Assembly: GCA_964642165.1 (NCBI GenBank)
Contig: CAZXOC010000222.1
Location: forward strand, 1 to 12,711
Origin: CAYRVX01 sp964642165
GTDB lineage: Bacteria; Planctomycetota; Phycisphaerae; SM23-33
Direction: 5' to 3'
DNA: 12,711 bases
How positions within the stretch are numbered: the first letter of the stretch is position 1; the number at the start of each line of letters is the position of its first letter. The notes under the pieces are model-generated. The model worked only from the letters and a program-made list of their open reading frames with translations. It made no database searches and was not told the DNA's origin. The position numbers and the translations under genes are program-made. Of the stretch, positions 1-10,100 are shown one piece after another.

Positions 1-69
1 GACGCGGACAATCCAGGAGGGCCGCGCAGTCGCCGATGGGGTTTCAGGCACGTGAGACGAGGGACAGCG

Positions 70-74
70 AAAGG
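70..74 (+). promoter_or_regulatory. Ribosome binding site of the ThuA/isomerase gene
   Basis: AAAGG lies 9 bases before the ATG at 84 and supports that start. A stronger AGGAGG at 15-20 is 15 bases before the in-frame ATG at 36, which is too far for normal use. The site is modest, so the choice rests mainly on the signal peptide. Confidence 0.5.
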
Positions 75-83
75 CGCGACAGC

Positions 84-1859
84 ATGAACATCTCCCGCCG
101 AGCTCAGCCGATCGTGGGCGTCTTGATTGCCCTTGCGACATGGACGCATCTCACCGCGCTCGCCGCGGCTCAGCCGGCCGGGCAGAAGCCGTCAGGGCAA
201 GCGGCGGAAGGTGCGATCAGTGAGGAGGACAGGGCGAAGATCGAGAAGGCGCTTCCATCGCAAGCCGTTGCCTCGCCCGCCAAGCCGCGCAAGCTGCTGA
301 TCTTCGACGTGAACGTCGGCTACCCCGGACACCCCTCGCGGTTCCATGCGAATCTCGCGTTCCGGCGGATGGGGGAGAAGACGGGCGCTTTCCAGACGGT
401 GATCAGCCGCGATCCCGCGGTCTTCGAGCCGAAGAGCCTGCGGCAGTTCGACGCGGTCTTCCTCAACAACACGGTGGGCAACCTGTTCACGGACCCGCGG
501 CTGCGACGGAGCCTGCTCGAGTTCGTCTGCGGCGGCGGCGGGCTGCTCGGGGTCCACGGCACCACGGCCGCGTTCACACGCTGGCCCGGTGCACGCGAGG
601 ACTGGCCGGAGTTCGCCGTCATGCTCGGCGCGCGGGGCACGCGGCATCGGGAGGCCACGGAACGCGTCTTCATCAAGCTCGACTGCCCGGAGCACCCCCT
701 GAACAAGGTCTTCGGCGGCCGGGGTTTCGAGTACCGTGACGAGTTCTTCCGCGTGCACGATCCGTACTCGCGGGATCGCGTTCGCGTGCTTCTCAGCATC
801 GACACGAAGAAGACGGACCTGACCCCGAAGGACCCCCGCTGGAAGCAGGAGCGCGCGGACAACGACTACGCCCTGGCGTGGGTGAGGCACTACGGCAGGG
901 GACGCGTCTTCTACTGCACCATCGGGCACAATCCGTATGTCTTCCGGGACCCGAAGATGCTGCGGTTCTATCTCCGGGCCGTGCAGTTTGCCCTCGGCGA
1001 TCTGCCCGCCCCGACGCTTCCCAGCGCCAGACTGACCCCGGCGGCCAGGGCCCAAGAGCGGCTCGGCTGGCGCCTCGGCATGACGGCCTACACATTTCAC
1101 AAGTACACGCTGTTCGAGGCGATCGACAAGACGAAGCAGTTGGGCCTGTCGTACCTCGGCGGGTTGAGCTTCCAGAAGGTCAGTCGCGAGATCCCGAAGA
1201 ACTTCGACGGCAACCTCAGCGATGAGGAGCTCAAGGCGATTCGGCTGAAGCTGGATTCAGCCGGCGTCCGCCTGGTGACGCACTTCTACGCGCGGATCCC
1301 CGGCGACAAGGAAGGCTGTCGCCGCGTATTCGAGTTCGGCCGCAAGATGGGCATCGAGACGCTCATCTCCGAGCCGCCGCCGGAGGCGCTGGACACGATC
1401 GAGCGGTTCTGTGATGAGTACGACATCCAGCTCGCCATCCACAACCACGGTCCGAAGCAGTCGCCGCACTACTGGCACCCGGAGCGAGTCCTGAAGGTCT
1501 GCGGCGGCCGGAGCCGGCGAGTCGGTGCGTGCGGCGACGTGGGCTACTGGATACGGTCGGGCATCGACCCCGTCAAGGGCGTGAAGACGCTCGGCAGCCG
1601 ATTGATTACGATTCAAATGCACGATCTGCACGAGCTGTCGAAGGACGGCCACGACGTTCCCTGGGGCACGGGCGCGGGCCGCGTGGAGGAGCTGCTGCGG
1701 GAGTTGCACCGCCTTCGGATCAAGCCCGCCCTGTTCGGCCTGGAGTACTCGTACGACTGGTACGACTCGATGCCCGAGGCGTCCCAGTGCGTGAAGTTCT
1801 TCAACGCAGTCAGTCGGAAGCTCGCAGCCGATGGCGGGCCGGACCGACCGGGAAAGTGA
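84..1859 (+). CDS. Secreted ThuA domain / sugar-phosphate isomerase-like TIM barrel fusion protein
   Basis: This 591-residue protein has a signal peptide (MNISRR, a hydrophobic stretch at 8-28, likely cleavage after LAAA near residue 29). Residues 70-306 form a ThuA-like domain (trehalose-utilisation family, glutamine-amidotransferase-like fold), with GGGGLLGVHG at 150-159 and the closing GRGRVFYCTIGH at 271-282. Residues 329-580 form a xylose-isomerase-like TIM barrel (AP endonuclease 2 family). Its candidate metal ligands are H453 in IHNHG, D485 in GDVGYW, H513 in MHDLH and E554 in GLEYSY. The ATG at 84 is chosen because it puts the signal peptide at the N-terminus and has AAAGG 9 bases upstream; an in-frame ATG at 36 would add 16 charged residues in front. 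The family link suggests modification of sugars or keto-sugars outside the cytoplasm, but the substrate is unknown. The domains are clear and the reaction is inferred. Confidence 0.94.
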   Translation: MNISRRAQPIVGVLIALATWTHLTALAAAQPAGQKPSGQAAEGAISEEDRAKIEKALPSQAVASPAKPRKLLIFDVNVGYPGHPSRFHANLAFRRMGEKTGAFQTVISRDPAVFEPKSLRQFDAVFLNNTVGNLFTDPRLRRSLLEFVCGGGGLLGVHGTTAAFTRWPGAREDWPEFAVMLGARGTRHREATERVFIKLDCPEHPLNKVFGGRGFEYRDEFFRVHDPYSRDRVRVLLSIDTKKTDLTPKDPRWKQERADNDYALAWVRHYGRGRVFYCTIGHNPYVFRDPKMLRFYLRAVQFALGDLPAPTLPSARLTPAARAQERLGWRLGMTAYTFHKYTLFEAIDKTKQLGLSYLGGLSFQKVSREIPKNFDGNLSDEELKAIRLKLDSAGVRLVTHFYARIPGDKEGCRRVFEFGRKMGIETLISEPPPEALDTIERFCDEYDIQLAIHNHGPKQSPHYWHPERVLKVCGGRSRRVGACGDVGYWIRSGIDPVKGVKTLGSRLITIQMHDLHELSKDGHDVPWGTGAGRVEELLRELHRLRIKPALFGLEYSYDWYDSMPEASQCVKFFNAVSRKLAADGGPDRPGK

Positions 1860-1943
1860 GTCTCAGACCAGGCGGCGCCGTAACTGCGCCAAGGAGATGC
1901 CGACGTCCACGCGGATCGAGAGCAGGGATCGGGGACGCCGGGA

Positions 1944-1984
1944 TCGGCCGGAGGCCATCGGGAGATCTCGGGTAACCCGGCCGA
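1944..1984. repeat. Inverted repeat between the two plus-strand genes
   Basis: TCGGCCGG at 1944-1951 is perfectly complementary to CCGGCCGA at 1977-1984, giving an 8-bp GC-rich stem around a 25-base loop. The loop holds the small palindrome GAGATCTC and a CGGG-TAA-CCCG pairing that competes with the main stem. No T-tract follows, so it is not a classical intrinsic terminator. It could attenuate or process the transcript between the genes, or be chance in GC-rich DNA. The rest of the 161-bp spacer (1860-2020) shows no convincing promoter. Confidence 0.4.
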
Positions 1985-2008
1985 ACGCCTCGCCGGTGTA
2001 AGCCAGAC

Positions 2009-2013
2009 AGGAG
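2009..2013 (+). promoter_or_regulatory. Ribosome binding site that decides a TTG start
   Basis: AGGAG is 7 bases before the TTG at 2021, the usual spacing. No ATG, GTG or TTG lies in frame between the upstream stop codon (1973-1975) and this TTG. The site is the main reason for calling the unusual start codon. Confidence 0.75.
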
Positions 2014-2020
2014 AAGACTC

Positions 2021-3463
2021 TTGAGCGTGGACCTCGTGCCCGGGATCTGCCTTCCCATCGTGATCGGACTGGGCGCTGCGACGTCGACTGGCGGCGAGCA
2101 TGTCGTCAAGCCGAAGCCGTACGACCGCGCGCTTCGAAACCCGATGAAGGGGTTCACGTCGGGCAGTGAGTGGGAGACGCTGCGGCATACGTACATCCGG
2201 TGGAACGAGCTCGAGGACAAGGAGAGCGACGGGATCGACAGGATCCGCTCGTTCTGCGACAGGAAGTGGCGCGGCCTGGCGGAGAGGAACGTCAAGGCGA
2301 TCCCGCGTGTGTATCTCCATTGGACCGGCGATAGCCGCAAGTACTGGCCCTCGGACATGAAGGCCGACGACTACACCAGCCCCGAGTTCAGGAAGCGCTT
2401 GCTTCGGTTGATCGATCGCCTGGGGCAGTGCTGGGACAGCGATCCGCGTGTGGCCTTCGTCGAGATGGGCATCTTCGGGAAGTGGGGTGAGCACCATTCC
2501 CCGTCCCCCACGGCCGAGATGCAGCGCGTGGTCGGCGAGGCGTTCGCCAAGGCGTTCAAGAACAAGCTGGTTTCGGTGCGCCATCCCTGGCAGGAGTTCA
2601 GTGGCCACGGTTTCGGCTGGTACTGGGATTCATGGGCGCACTACCAGCAGATGTGGGCGCACGGCCACCAAGTTGCGAAGCTCAACCGGAAGGGCTTGTG
2701 GAAGAAGACCTACATCGGCGGCGAAGTCGCGTACAACTGGGGCGACTGGAAGATCCAGGCCGGCAAGACCGCGACCGACAGCGTGTCGAAGGCGATCCAC
2801 CGCGACTACGTGATCCACAGCATCCGCTGGCTGCACTGCACGCAGTTGCGATGGATATCGAAGTACGACCGCAGCAATCCGGAGGCCGTGAAGGGCGCTG
2901 AGGAGATCCAGAAGGCCTTCGGCTACCGCTTCGTGCTGAACGAGGTGCGCTTCTCGGCGAGCGACTCGCTGAACGTGGCGTTCACCGTGACGAACGAGGG
3001 CTCCGCGCCGTTCTACTACCCCTGGCCGGTGGAAGTCTCCCTGCTCGACATGAAGACACGGAAGCCCGTCTGGCGGGCGACATTCAAAGGCGTCGACATC
3101 CGCACGTGGCTGCCGGGCGACGGCTGGACGGAACCGACCTGGAAGCCGTACGCCAAGTGGCCCGGGAAGGTCGGCGAGTGGAAGACGGGCAAGCCCGGCT
3201 GGCGCACGGGGCCGCGGGCGAACACGGTCACGGGTCGGTTCAAGGTCGAGGCCCCGGCGGGCAGGTACATCCTGGCGCTGGGGGTCCTGGACCCGGCAGG
3301 CAATCTCCCGAGCCTTCGGTTCGCCACCGCCAATTACATCAACGGCGGCCGTCATCCGATCGGCATCGTCGCCCTTGGCAAAGGCAAGACCGGCCCGCTA
3401 CCCCCGGGCTTCCGTTTCGACGATCCGCACGAGGATCGGCGCTTGCGCTACATCGCGAAGTGA
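2021..3463 (+). CDS. DUF4832-type glycoside-hydrolase-like protein
   Basis: This 480-residue protein resembles DUF4874/DUF4832 proteins, which have a glycoside-hydrolase-like TIM barrel followed by a beta-sandwich. The barrel covers about residues 35-300: NPMKGF at 40-45 near its start, VEMGIFGKWGEHHS at 147-160 and GGEVAYNW at 233-240. E157 and E235 are candidate catalytic acids from their strand-end positions, which is inference. The C-terminal part, about 303-450, has beta-rich segments such as FTVTNEGSAPFYYPWPVEVS at 321-340. Start is TTG. The N-terminus (SVDLVPGICLPIVIGLGAA) is hydrophobic but has no Lys or Arg before the hydrophobic core, so export is likely but not certain. It lies 161 bp after the ThuA/isomerase gene and may be co-transcribed with it. 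Polysaccharide binding or breakdown is a reasonable guess; no substrate can be named. Confidence 0.92.
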   Translation: MSVDLVPGICLPIVIGLGAATSTGGEHVVKPKPYDRALRNPMKGFTSGSEWETLRHTYIRWNELEDKESDGIDRIRSFCDRKWRGLAERNVKAIPRVYLHWTGDSRKYWPSDMKADDYTSPEFRKRLLRLIDRLGQCWDSDPRVAFVEMGIFGKWGEHHSPSPTAEMQRVVGEAFAKAFKNKLVSVRHPWQEFSGHGFGWYWDSWAHYQQMWAHGHQVAKLNRKGLWKKTYIGGEVAYNWGDWKIQAGKTATDSVSKAIHRDYVIHSIRWLHCTQLRWISKYDRSNPEAVKGAEEIQKAFGYRFVLNEVRFSASDSLNVAFTVTNEGSAPFYYPWPVEVSLLDMKTRKPVWRATFKGVDIRTWLPGDGWTEPTWKPYAKWPGKVGEWKTGKPGWRTGPRANTVTGRFKVEAPAGRYILALGVLDPAGNLPSLRFATANYINGGRHPIGIVALGKGKTGPLPPGFRFDDPHEDRRLRYIAK

Positions 3464-3561
3464 GCGATCGAAACGTCGGTGGCTGTGCCCGGCTTCCGCC
3501 TCGGACGCTTCGCCAGCTCCCACGGGGCTCGCCCTGGTATCGCGGCCGGGGGGCGCGGCGA
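3464..3561. other. Convergent intergenic gap, weak hairpin only
   Basis: These 98 bp separate the stops of two genes that point at each other. The only hairpin noticed is AGCTCC (3515-3520) with GGGGCT (3524-3529), a 6-bp stem with one G-U pair and a 3-base loop, without a T-tract on either strand. A Rho-dependent stop or overlapping transcript ends are possible. Confidence 0.4.
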
Positions 3562-4197
3562 CTACACGAGCGTCACGGTGAGGTCGTCGATCAGCATGGC
3601 CGTCGCTTCGCCGTCCGTGTGGCTGTCGGCGACGAAGAAGGTCAGCGTGTGCGTGCCCGCCGCCAGGGGGAAGCTGTAGCGGTGGAAGCCCGTCCGGCCG
3701 TAGAACACGCTCCTGTCGGCGATCGTCGGGTACGCGCCGAAGGGGTTATCCTGGATGTACTCGTCGGAGAAATCAGCCGCCGTCAGCGGGCTGGCCGTTC
3801 CGGCATAGCTGCCGTCGAGCGGGGCGACGGCGAACAGCAGCTCGTAGGCGTCCGTGTCCGTGATCGAGCCCGTGGTGACGCCGAGCAGGTCCGAGGCCCC
3901 GAACGAGCCGCCGGGCAGGATCTCGGCTGTCAGGAAGTTGAGGTCGACTTCCACGACGGCGGCCCCCGGCGTGGAGATCTCGACGGCCAGGGCCGAGTAC
4001 TCCCGTTCCGCCACGCCGTTGCCGTCCAGGTCGGTGAAGTGGAGATCCGACGGCAGCTCGTTCCTGCCCGTCGTGATGTAGCCCATGTAGCTCCCCCCGG
4101 CGGGGGGGATGTGGGGGGTGAAGAGGTCGGCCGTGACCACGGCGCCCGAGTCGGTGAGCACCCACGGCCCCAGCGTGCCCGTCTCGAAATCGCCGTT
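3562..4197 (-). other. C-terminal jelly-roll-like domain (residues 2686-2896)
   Basis: The domain opens with NGDFETGTLGPW, the pattern that starts many carbohydrate-binding-module or galactose-binding-like domains. It closes with GTHTLTFFVADS and AMLIDDLTVTLV, a common final-strand pattern in choice-of-anchor domains. FTDLDGNGVAERE in the middle is a possible calcium loop. It would be a binding or packing domain, not an enzyme. Exact family not identified. Confidence 0.6.
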
Positions 4198-7100
4198 GAG
4201 CTCGTCCGCCCACTCGACCGTGAACGTCACCGCGACCGACGCCGTCTTGCCCAGCGTGTCCGTGCCGCAGATGCTCAGCGTGTGCGTGCCGGGCGCGGCG
4301 TCGATGGCCCGCTGGACGGCGTCCTGAACGAGCTGGACATCCCACCAGATGGCTTCCTCATGGAACTTCACGTAGGTCCCGGCGACCGACGTCAGCCACC
4401 GGCGCGCCCCGTTGTGGTAGGCCGCCCCGGTGGACCAGATGCCGTCGTGGAGCGCGCCGGCGTCGTCGCCGCTGCCGCCGGGGTTGTTCGGCCCCAGCTC
4501 GTGCCAGTCGCGCCAGATCCCCTCGCCGTACTGCGTTCGGACCGGGGCGGTGGTCGAGTCGGGGTAGATCACGCGCACCGCCACACGGTCGGCGTCGTGG
4601 TCCCACGCGTCCTGCGGCAGGTCCTTCACGACGCGGAACGTCCCGTCGGCCGTGCTGTACTCGTACTGCCAGCGAGCCCCGACGGCCCACTCCGGCTTGA
4701 GGTACCCGAACTCCACGGCGCCGGAGCCCAGCGAACGGACGATCGCGGCGTCCGGATCCTCCTGGTAGACCCAGTTCGGGCCGATGAGGCTGACCGGATC
4801 GGCCCCGTCGAGACGGTACGACAGCTCGGTGAGCGGGCGGTCCATGCGCAGCGACAGGTTGACCTCTCCGTGCGGGAATGCCTGGCCGTCGACCGGCTCG
4901 ACCAGCTCCAGGCGCGGCGGCGGGACGACCTCCACAACCTGGCGGGCCGACATCGCGTAGTTGTAGACCTGGACGCCCTCGATCGTGCCGTCGAAGTAGT
5001 CCTGGACGCGGCCGGGCTGGTTCATCCGAGCGCCGATCAGCACGGGCGTGTCCACCGTCGCGGGACTCGCCGCGTCGAGCTTCTCGACCACCTGCTGGCC
5101 GTTGAGGTAGACCCGCACCATCCCGTCGGCCGACCGCGTGAATGCGGCGTGGTACCACGTGTCGGCCTCGATGGTCGCCGCCGCCGCGAAGTAGTGGTCG
5201 CCGTCGCCGTCGTCCTCGTACCACAGTTGCAGCTTGTCACGGTTCTGGCGGTCGTTGAGCTCGACGACCCACTGGGCCTTGTCGCTGCTCCAATCCTCGC
5301 CGCGGGCGATCAGGCTCTGCGTGCCGCGATTCGGGTCGTCCGCGCGGAAGCGGAAGGCGATGGTGTACTCGGTGAGGTTCAGGGCCGCCTCGTCGATCGC
5401 CACGTACTCGTCCGTGCCGTTGAGCTTGATCGCCCCGGGGTGATCGTAGACCAGCTCGCGGGGCTCGCCGGGCATCGTCGCCAGCAGGAGGCTGTTGACC
5501 TCGTAGGCGCTCAGGGGGCGGTCGTAGACGAACACCTCGGCCAGGGCGCCGTCGTAGAAGTCCTGCACGGCGTGGGGCGTGTTGGTCCTGGCTCCCACCA
5601 GCACGGGTGCGTCGATCGACGCGGGCACGATCGAGCTGGTCGTCGAGCGCTCCAGCACGCCGTTGAGGTAGATGTTGACCTGCCCGTCGGCGGACCGCGT
5701 CGCGGCAAAGTGGTACCAATCGCCGGCCTGGATGTCGCCGGCCGTCGCGAAGACGGCGTCGCGGTCGTCGGCGCCCTCGTACCACAGTTGAAGCTTGCCG
5801 GGATTGGCGGGATCGTTCAACTCGACGACCCACTGCGCCTTGTCGCCGCTCCAGTCTTCGCCTCGGGCCAGCAGCGACTGCGTCCCGCCGGCCGGGTCGT
5901 CGGCCTTGAGCCATAGCGCAAGCGTGTACACGTTCGTGTTCAGGGCCGGCTCGTCGACGGTGAGGTAGTCGTCCTCGCCGCCCTCGAACGTGAGCTCCCC
6001 GGCCAGGTGAAGCAGTTCGCCCGGGGGCTCGACGGCGGGAGGGCTGCACCGGAACGCCCTGGCGACGACGCCGTCGCCCCACCGCACCTGCCAGGCGGCG
6101 GCGAATCGCCCGTCGTCGCCGGCTGCGACGGCCGGGTTGTACTCCTGCACGCCGAGCTCGCCGACGACGATCTCCTCGCCCAGCAGGTTGCCCTCCATGT
6201 CGTAACGGGCGGCGTAGATGCCGTTGCCGTGGTAGCCGGCCGGGTCGTACTCGTAGTCCTTCCAGACGACCACGAACGACCCGTCGTCCATCGCGACGTC
6301 GCAGTCGTAGATGTTCCAGTCGAGCCCGCCGGCCTTGCCGGGCGTCACCATCACGCGCGGGCCGACCTCGGTGCCCGCGACGCTGTAGAGCTGCGCGTAC
6401 AGGGCGTACAGGTCTCCGCCGGGCTGATCGGGATAGTCCCCGATCCAGGAGACGACGAACAGGCCGTCGTCATCGATGGCCAGGCCGGGGCGGTAGTGGC
6501 TGTCCAGTTCGCTCGTGGAGACCAGCTCGCCGCCGGGATCACACGTCACCAGCGTGGTCGTGATCCATTCGCCGCGCGGGGAGGCCACGACAAACCACCC
6601 GCCCTCGTTGACGGCCACCTGCGGCCAGCCGTAGCTCGTGTGGGCCTCCGTGTCGACCTGGAAGGGCGGCGAGAGCGGCGTTCCGTGGCGGTCGAAGCGC
6701 CGGGCCAGCACGCCGTCCGCGTTCCAGTGGCCGTTCCAGACGACCACGAAACCGCCTTGACCGTCCACGCTCACGTCGGGGCGGCCCCAGGAGCTGTCGG
6801 CGTGCTCCCCGACGGGCAGCTCGCCGCCGATCGGCGTGCCGTGGGCGTCGAACAGCCTCGCGAGGATCGCCTGCGTGCCGGCCTGCTCGCTCGCCCAGAC
6901 CACCACGAAGCCGCCGTCCGGCCGCGCGGCCACGGCCGCGTCCTGCTGCCGGCCCGCCGTGGTCGTGTTCACGGCGATCCGCCCGCCCAGCGCCGTGCCG
7001 TCGGCGCGGTACCGCTGCGCGAAGATCCCCTCGGAGTCGACGTCCGGCTCGGACCAGGCTACGACGAAGCCGCCGTCGCCGTGCATGGCCACGTCGGGCC

Positions 7101-10100
7101 AGAGGCCCGCATCGCTGACCGGGATCGGATCGCTCGACCAGCACTCCGGCCGCGTCTCCTCCAACAGGTCCTGGATCGCCTGGTCGTCCAGGACACCGCG
7201 GTAGACGTGGACTTCGTGCATCGTGCCGTCGAAGTAGTCCTGCGTTCGGCCGGGGCTGTTGCGCCGCGCGCCGACCGTCACCGGCGTCTCGACCGACGCG
7301 GGGGCGACGGGATCGGTCGTCCGGAGCTCCACCTCGCCGTTCAGGTACACCGTCACCTCACCCGCGCCGGAGCGCGTCACGGCGACGTGGTACCACTGCC
7401 CGGGCTCGATCGTCGTGCTCGTGGGGAAGTAATGATCGCGGTCGTTGGCCTGCTCGTACCAGAGCTGGAGCTTGCCCGGGTGGACGCGGTCGTTGAGCTC
7501 GACGACCCACTGGGCCTTGTCGTGCGCCCAGTCCTCGCCGCGGGCGATCAGCGTCTGCGCGCCGCCGGTGGGGTCGTCCGCCTGGAACCACAGGGCGACG
7601 GTGTACTCGGTGATGTCCAGCGCCGGTCGGTCCTCGAACTCGAGGACGTCAGCCTCCCCGTCGAAGTCGTGCGACCCGGGCACGTGCAGCACGCACACGG
7701 GCGGCGGCAGGACATCGGACTCGTAGGCCCCGACATCCACGATGGCGTCGCCGTCGCCGTCGGCGTCCACGAACCGATCGAAGCCGCGCTGGTCGTGCGT
7801 CAGGCCGGCGTCCTGCGCGCGGCTGTTGCTGCCGGCGTCGAGGGCCGCGCTGTGGGGCAGCAGGGCGTGCGTGAGCGTGGGCCCGCCGTTGTCGGCCAGC
7901 GGCCCCAGGCCCGCCGGGCCCCCGGCCGAGCCGATCAGGTTGTGCGAGCTGGCGTCGTCGAGCGCGCCGACCACCTCGCTGCGCTCGCCCTGCGCCCCGC
8001 GGACGTTGCCGGCGACGATCGTGTTGTGCAGCGTCACGACGGCGCCGTGGTGGTCGTAGCGGAAGATGCCCCCGCCGTCTTCCAGCGCGCGGTTGTCGGC
8101 GACCGTGACGTTCACCAGCCTCGCCGCGCCGCCGTTGACGTACAGGCCCCCGCCGTGATACTGCGACGAGTTGCCCGAGATCGTCGAGTTCGTCAGCGTC
8201 AGCGGGAACTGGTAGTTCTGGATGCCCCCGCCGGCCCCGTCGGTCGTGTTGCCGGAGATCGTCGAGTCGGCGATCGCCAGCGGGCCCTCGTTGGTGATCC
8301 CGCCGCCGGCGTTGTCGGCGACCGTCACGCCCGTGAGGGTGAGATCCGCCTCGTTCCGGATGCCGCCCCCGCCGAGGTTCCCGGCGATCGTCGAGGCGGT
8401 CACGGTCATCACGCCGGGCTCGTAGTTGGCGATGCCCCCGCCCTCGCGGGCCGAGTTGCCCGAGACGGTTACGCCCGCCAACGTCGCCGCGGCGAAGTTG
8501 CAGACGCCTCCCCCGCCCCCGGCGTAGCTGCCGGTGAGCAGCACCCCTTCCAGCGTGAGCACGCCGAAGTTGCAGATGCCGCCGCCCGCGGCGTCGGCGC
8601 CGCCATTGGCGTCCTCGGCCCAGCCGCCGGTGATCGTCAGGCCGGCGATGGATGCGCTGCCTTCGCTGCCCACGCGGAAGACGCGGCTGTTCCCGTCGGC
8701 GTCGACGGTCAGCCGGTCCGCGCCCGGCCCCAGGACTTCGACGTGGCTGTGGATCGCGAGCTCCCCCAGGGCCGCGTCGAGCAGGATCGTGCCGCCGATC
8801 AGGCTATCGTGGAACTCGATGACGTCATCGCCGGGCAAGCCGGCGGCCAGGGCCAGGGCCTCGCGGAGGCTCAGATCGCCCAGGCCGTACTCGCCGTCGA
8901 TTTCGTCGACGGTCGTGGAGACGATCAGCGGTGTGTCCGTTCGCCCGTTGCCGAAGTCCATGTCTTCGACGATCTGGCCGGCGTCCAGCGAGACGACGTG
9001 GCTGCCCGGCCGTCCCGCCGCCATGATCGAGACGACGAAAACGTCCAACGCACCATTGGTATCGTCCGGCACCAGGTTGCTTGCATGCGACTGGAAGGCG
9101 ACGTAGCGGCCGTCGGCGCTGATCGTCGGCTGATGGCTGATTTCATCTGCTTCTGAGCCGTCGAAAGCCATGCTCAGACGCCGGGTCGCACCGGCTAGAC
9201 AGTCGTGAACGAAGACGTCGGGGCAGTCGTTGGTATCTCCGGGCACGAGGTTGCTGCCATGCGAGTAGAAGGTCACGTAGCGACCGTCGCCGCTGACCAC
9301 ACCGACATGGCTCTCGCCGTTTGCTTCCGAGCCGTCGGAGGCCACGCTCACGCGCCGGGTGGTTGCCGTCTGCCGATCGTGGAGGAAGATGTCAAAAGCA
9401 CCGTTCGTATCTTCCGCTACCAGGTTAGAGGCCCTGGAGAGGAAGGTCACGTAGCGCCCGTCGGCGCTGATCGAGGGGCTGAGGCTGTCGCCGTCGCCTT
9501 GTGAGCCGTCGGAGGCCAGGCTTACGCGTTCGATGGTGTCGGTTTCCCGGTCGTAGACGAAGACGTCGCTCTCGCCGTTGGTGTCGTCCGGCACGAGATT
9601 GGTGGCGCCGGAGTAGAACGTCACGAAGCGCCCGTCGGTGCTGATCTTGGGAATACGGCTGAAACCGTCCGCCTGCGAGCCGTCGGAAGCCAGGCTGACC
9701 CGCTCGGTCGTGCCCGTCTCGCGGTCGTGGACGAAAATATCGGGCTCGCCGTTGGTATCGCCGGGAACGAGGTTGGTGTCACGCGAAGTGAACGTCACAA
9801 ACCGACCATTGGCACTGATCGCCGGCCGATAGCCGCCGCCCTCAGATCCGTTGATCCCCCTACTGACGCACTCTACGGCCTCCGTCTGCCGATCGAACAC
9901 GAAGATGTCGTTGCCAAAGTCGTTCCCGCCCGGCACGAGGTTATTGGCATCCGACTCGAAGGCCACAAAGCGACCATTAGCACTGAGCGTCGGCCAGTCG
10001 CTGTCGCCGTTTGGCTGCGAACCATCGGAAGCGACGCTCACACGCTCGATCGCCCCCGCCTGCCGATCAACCAGGAAGAGGTCCTCCTTGCCGTTGGTGT

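Noticed and set aside
1..55. Possible 3' end of an upstream gene (frame 2, ending GRAVADGVSGT at a TGA at 53-55)
   Set aside because: Only 17 codons are visible. A competing frame runs to a TGA at 85-87 that overlaps the ATG at 84. Neither frame is clearly coding, so no feature is called.
1897..2001. Small open frame of 34 codons between the two plus-strand genes, preceded by AAGGAG
   Set aside because: The Shine-Dalgarno-like sequence touches the ATG with no spacing, the product is Arg-rich, and the frame crosses the inverted repeat. It looks like chance.
3106..5916. Open frame of 936 codons on the plus strand, overlapping the DUF4832-type gene and the end of the giant gene
   Set aside because: It crosses two well-supported genes in other frames and shows the same Arg/Val/Gly-rich shadow composition.
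6007..9156. Very long open frame on the plus strand (1,049 codons) opposite the giant gene
   Set aside because: Its sequence is low-complexity and rich in Val, Arg, Asp and Gly, as expected from the complement of a GC-rich repetitive gene. It has no recognisable domain, while the minus strand encodes clear repeated domains.
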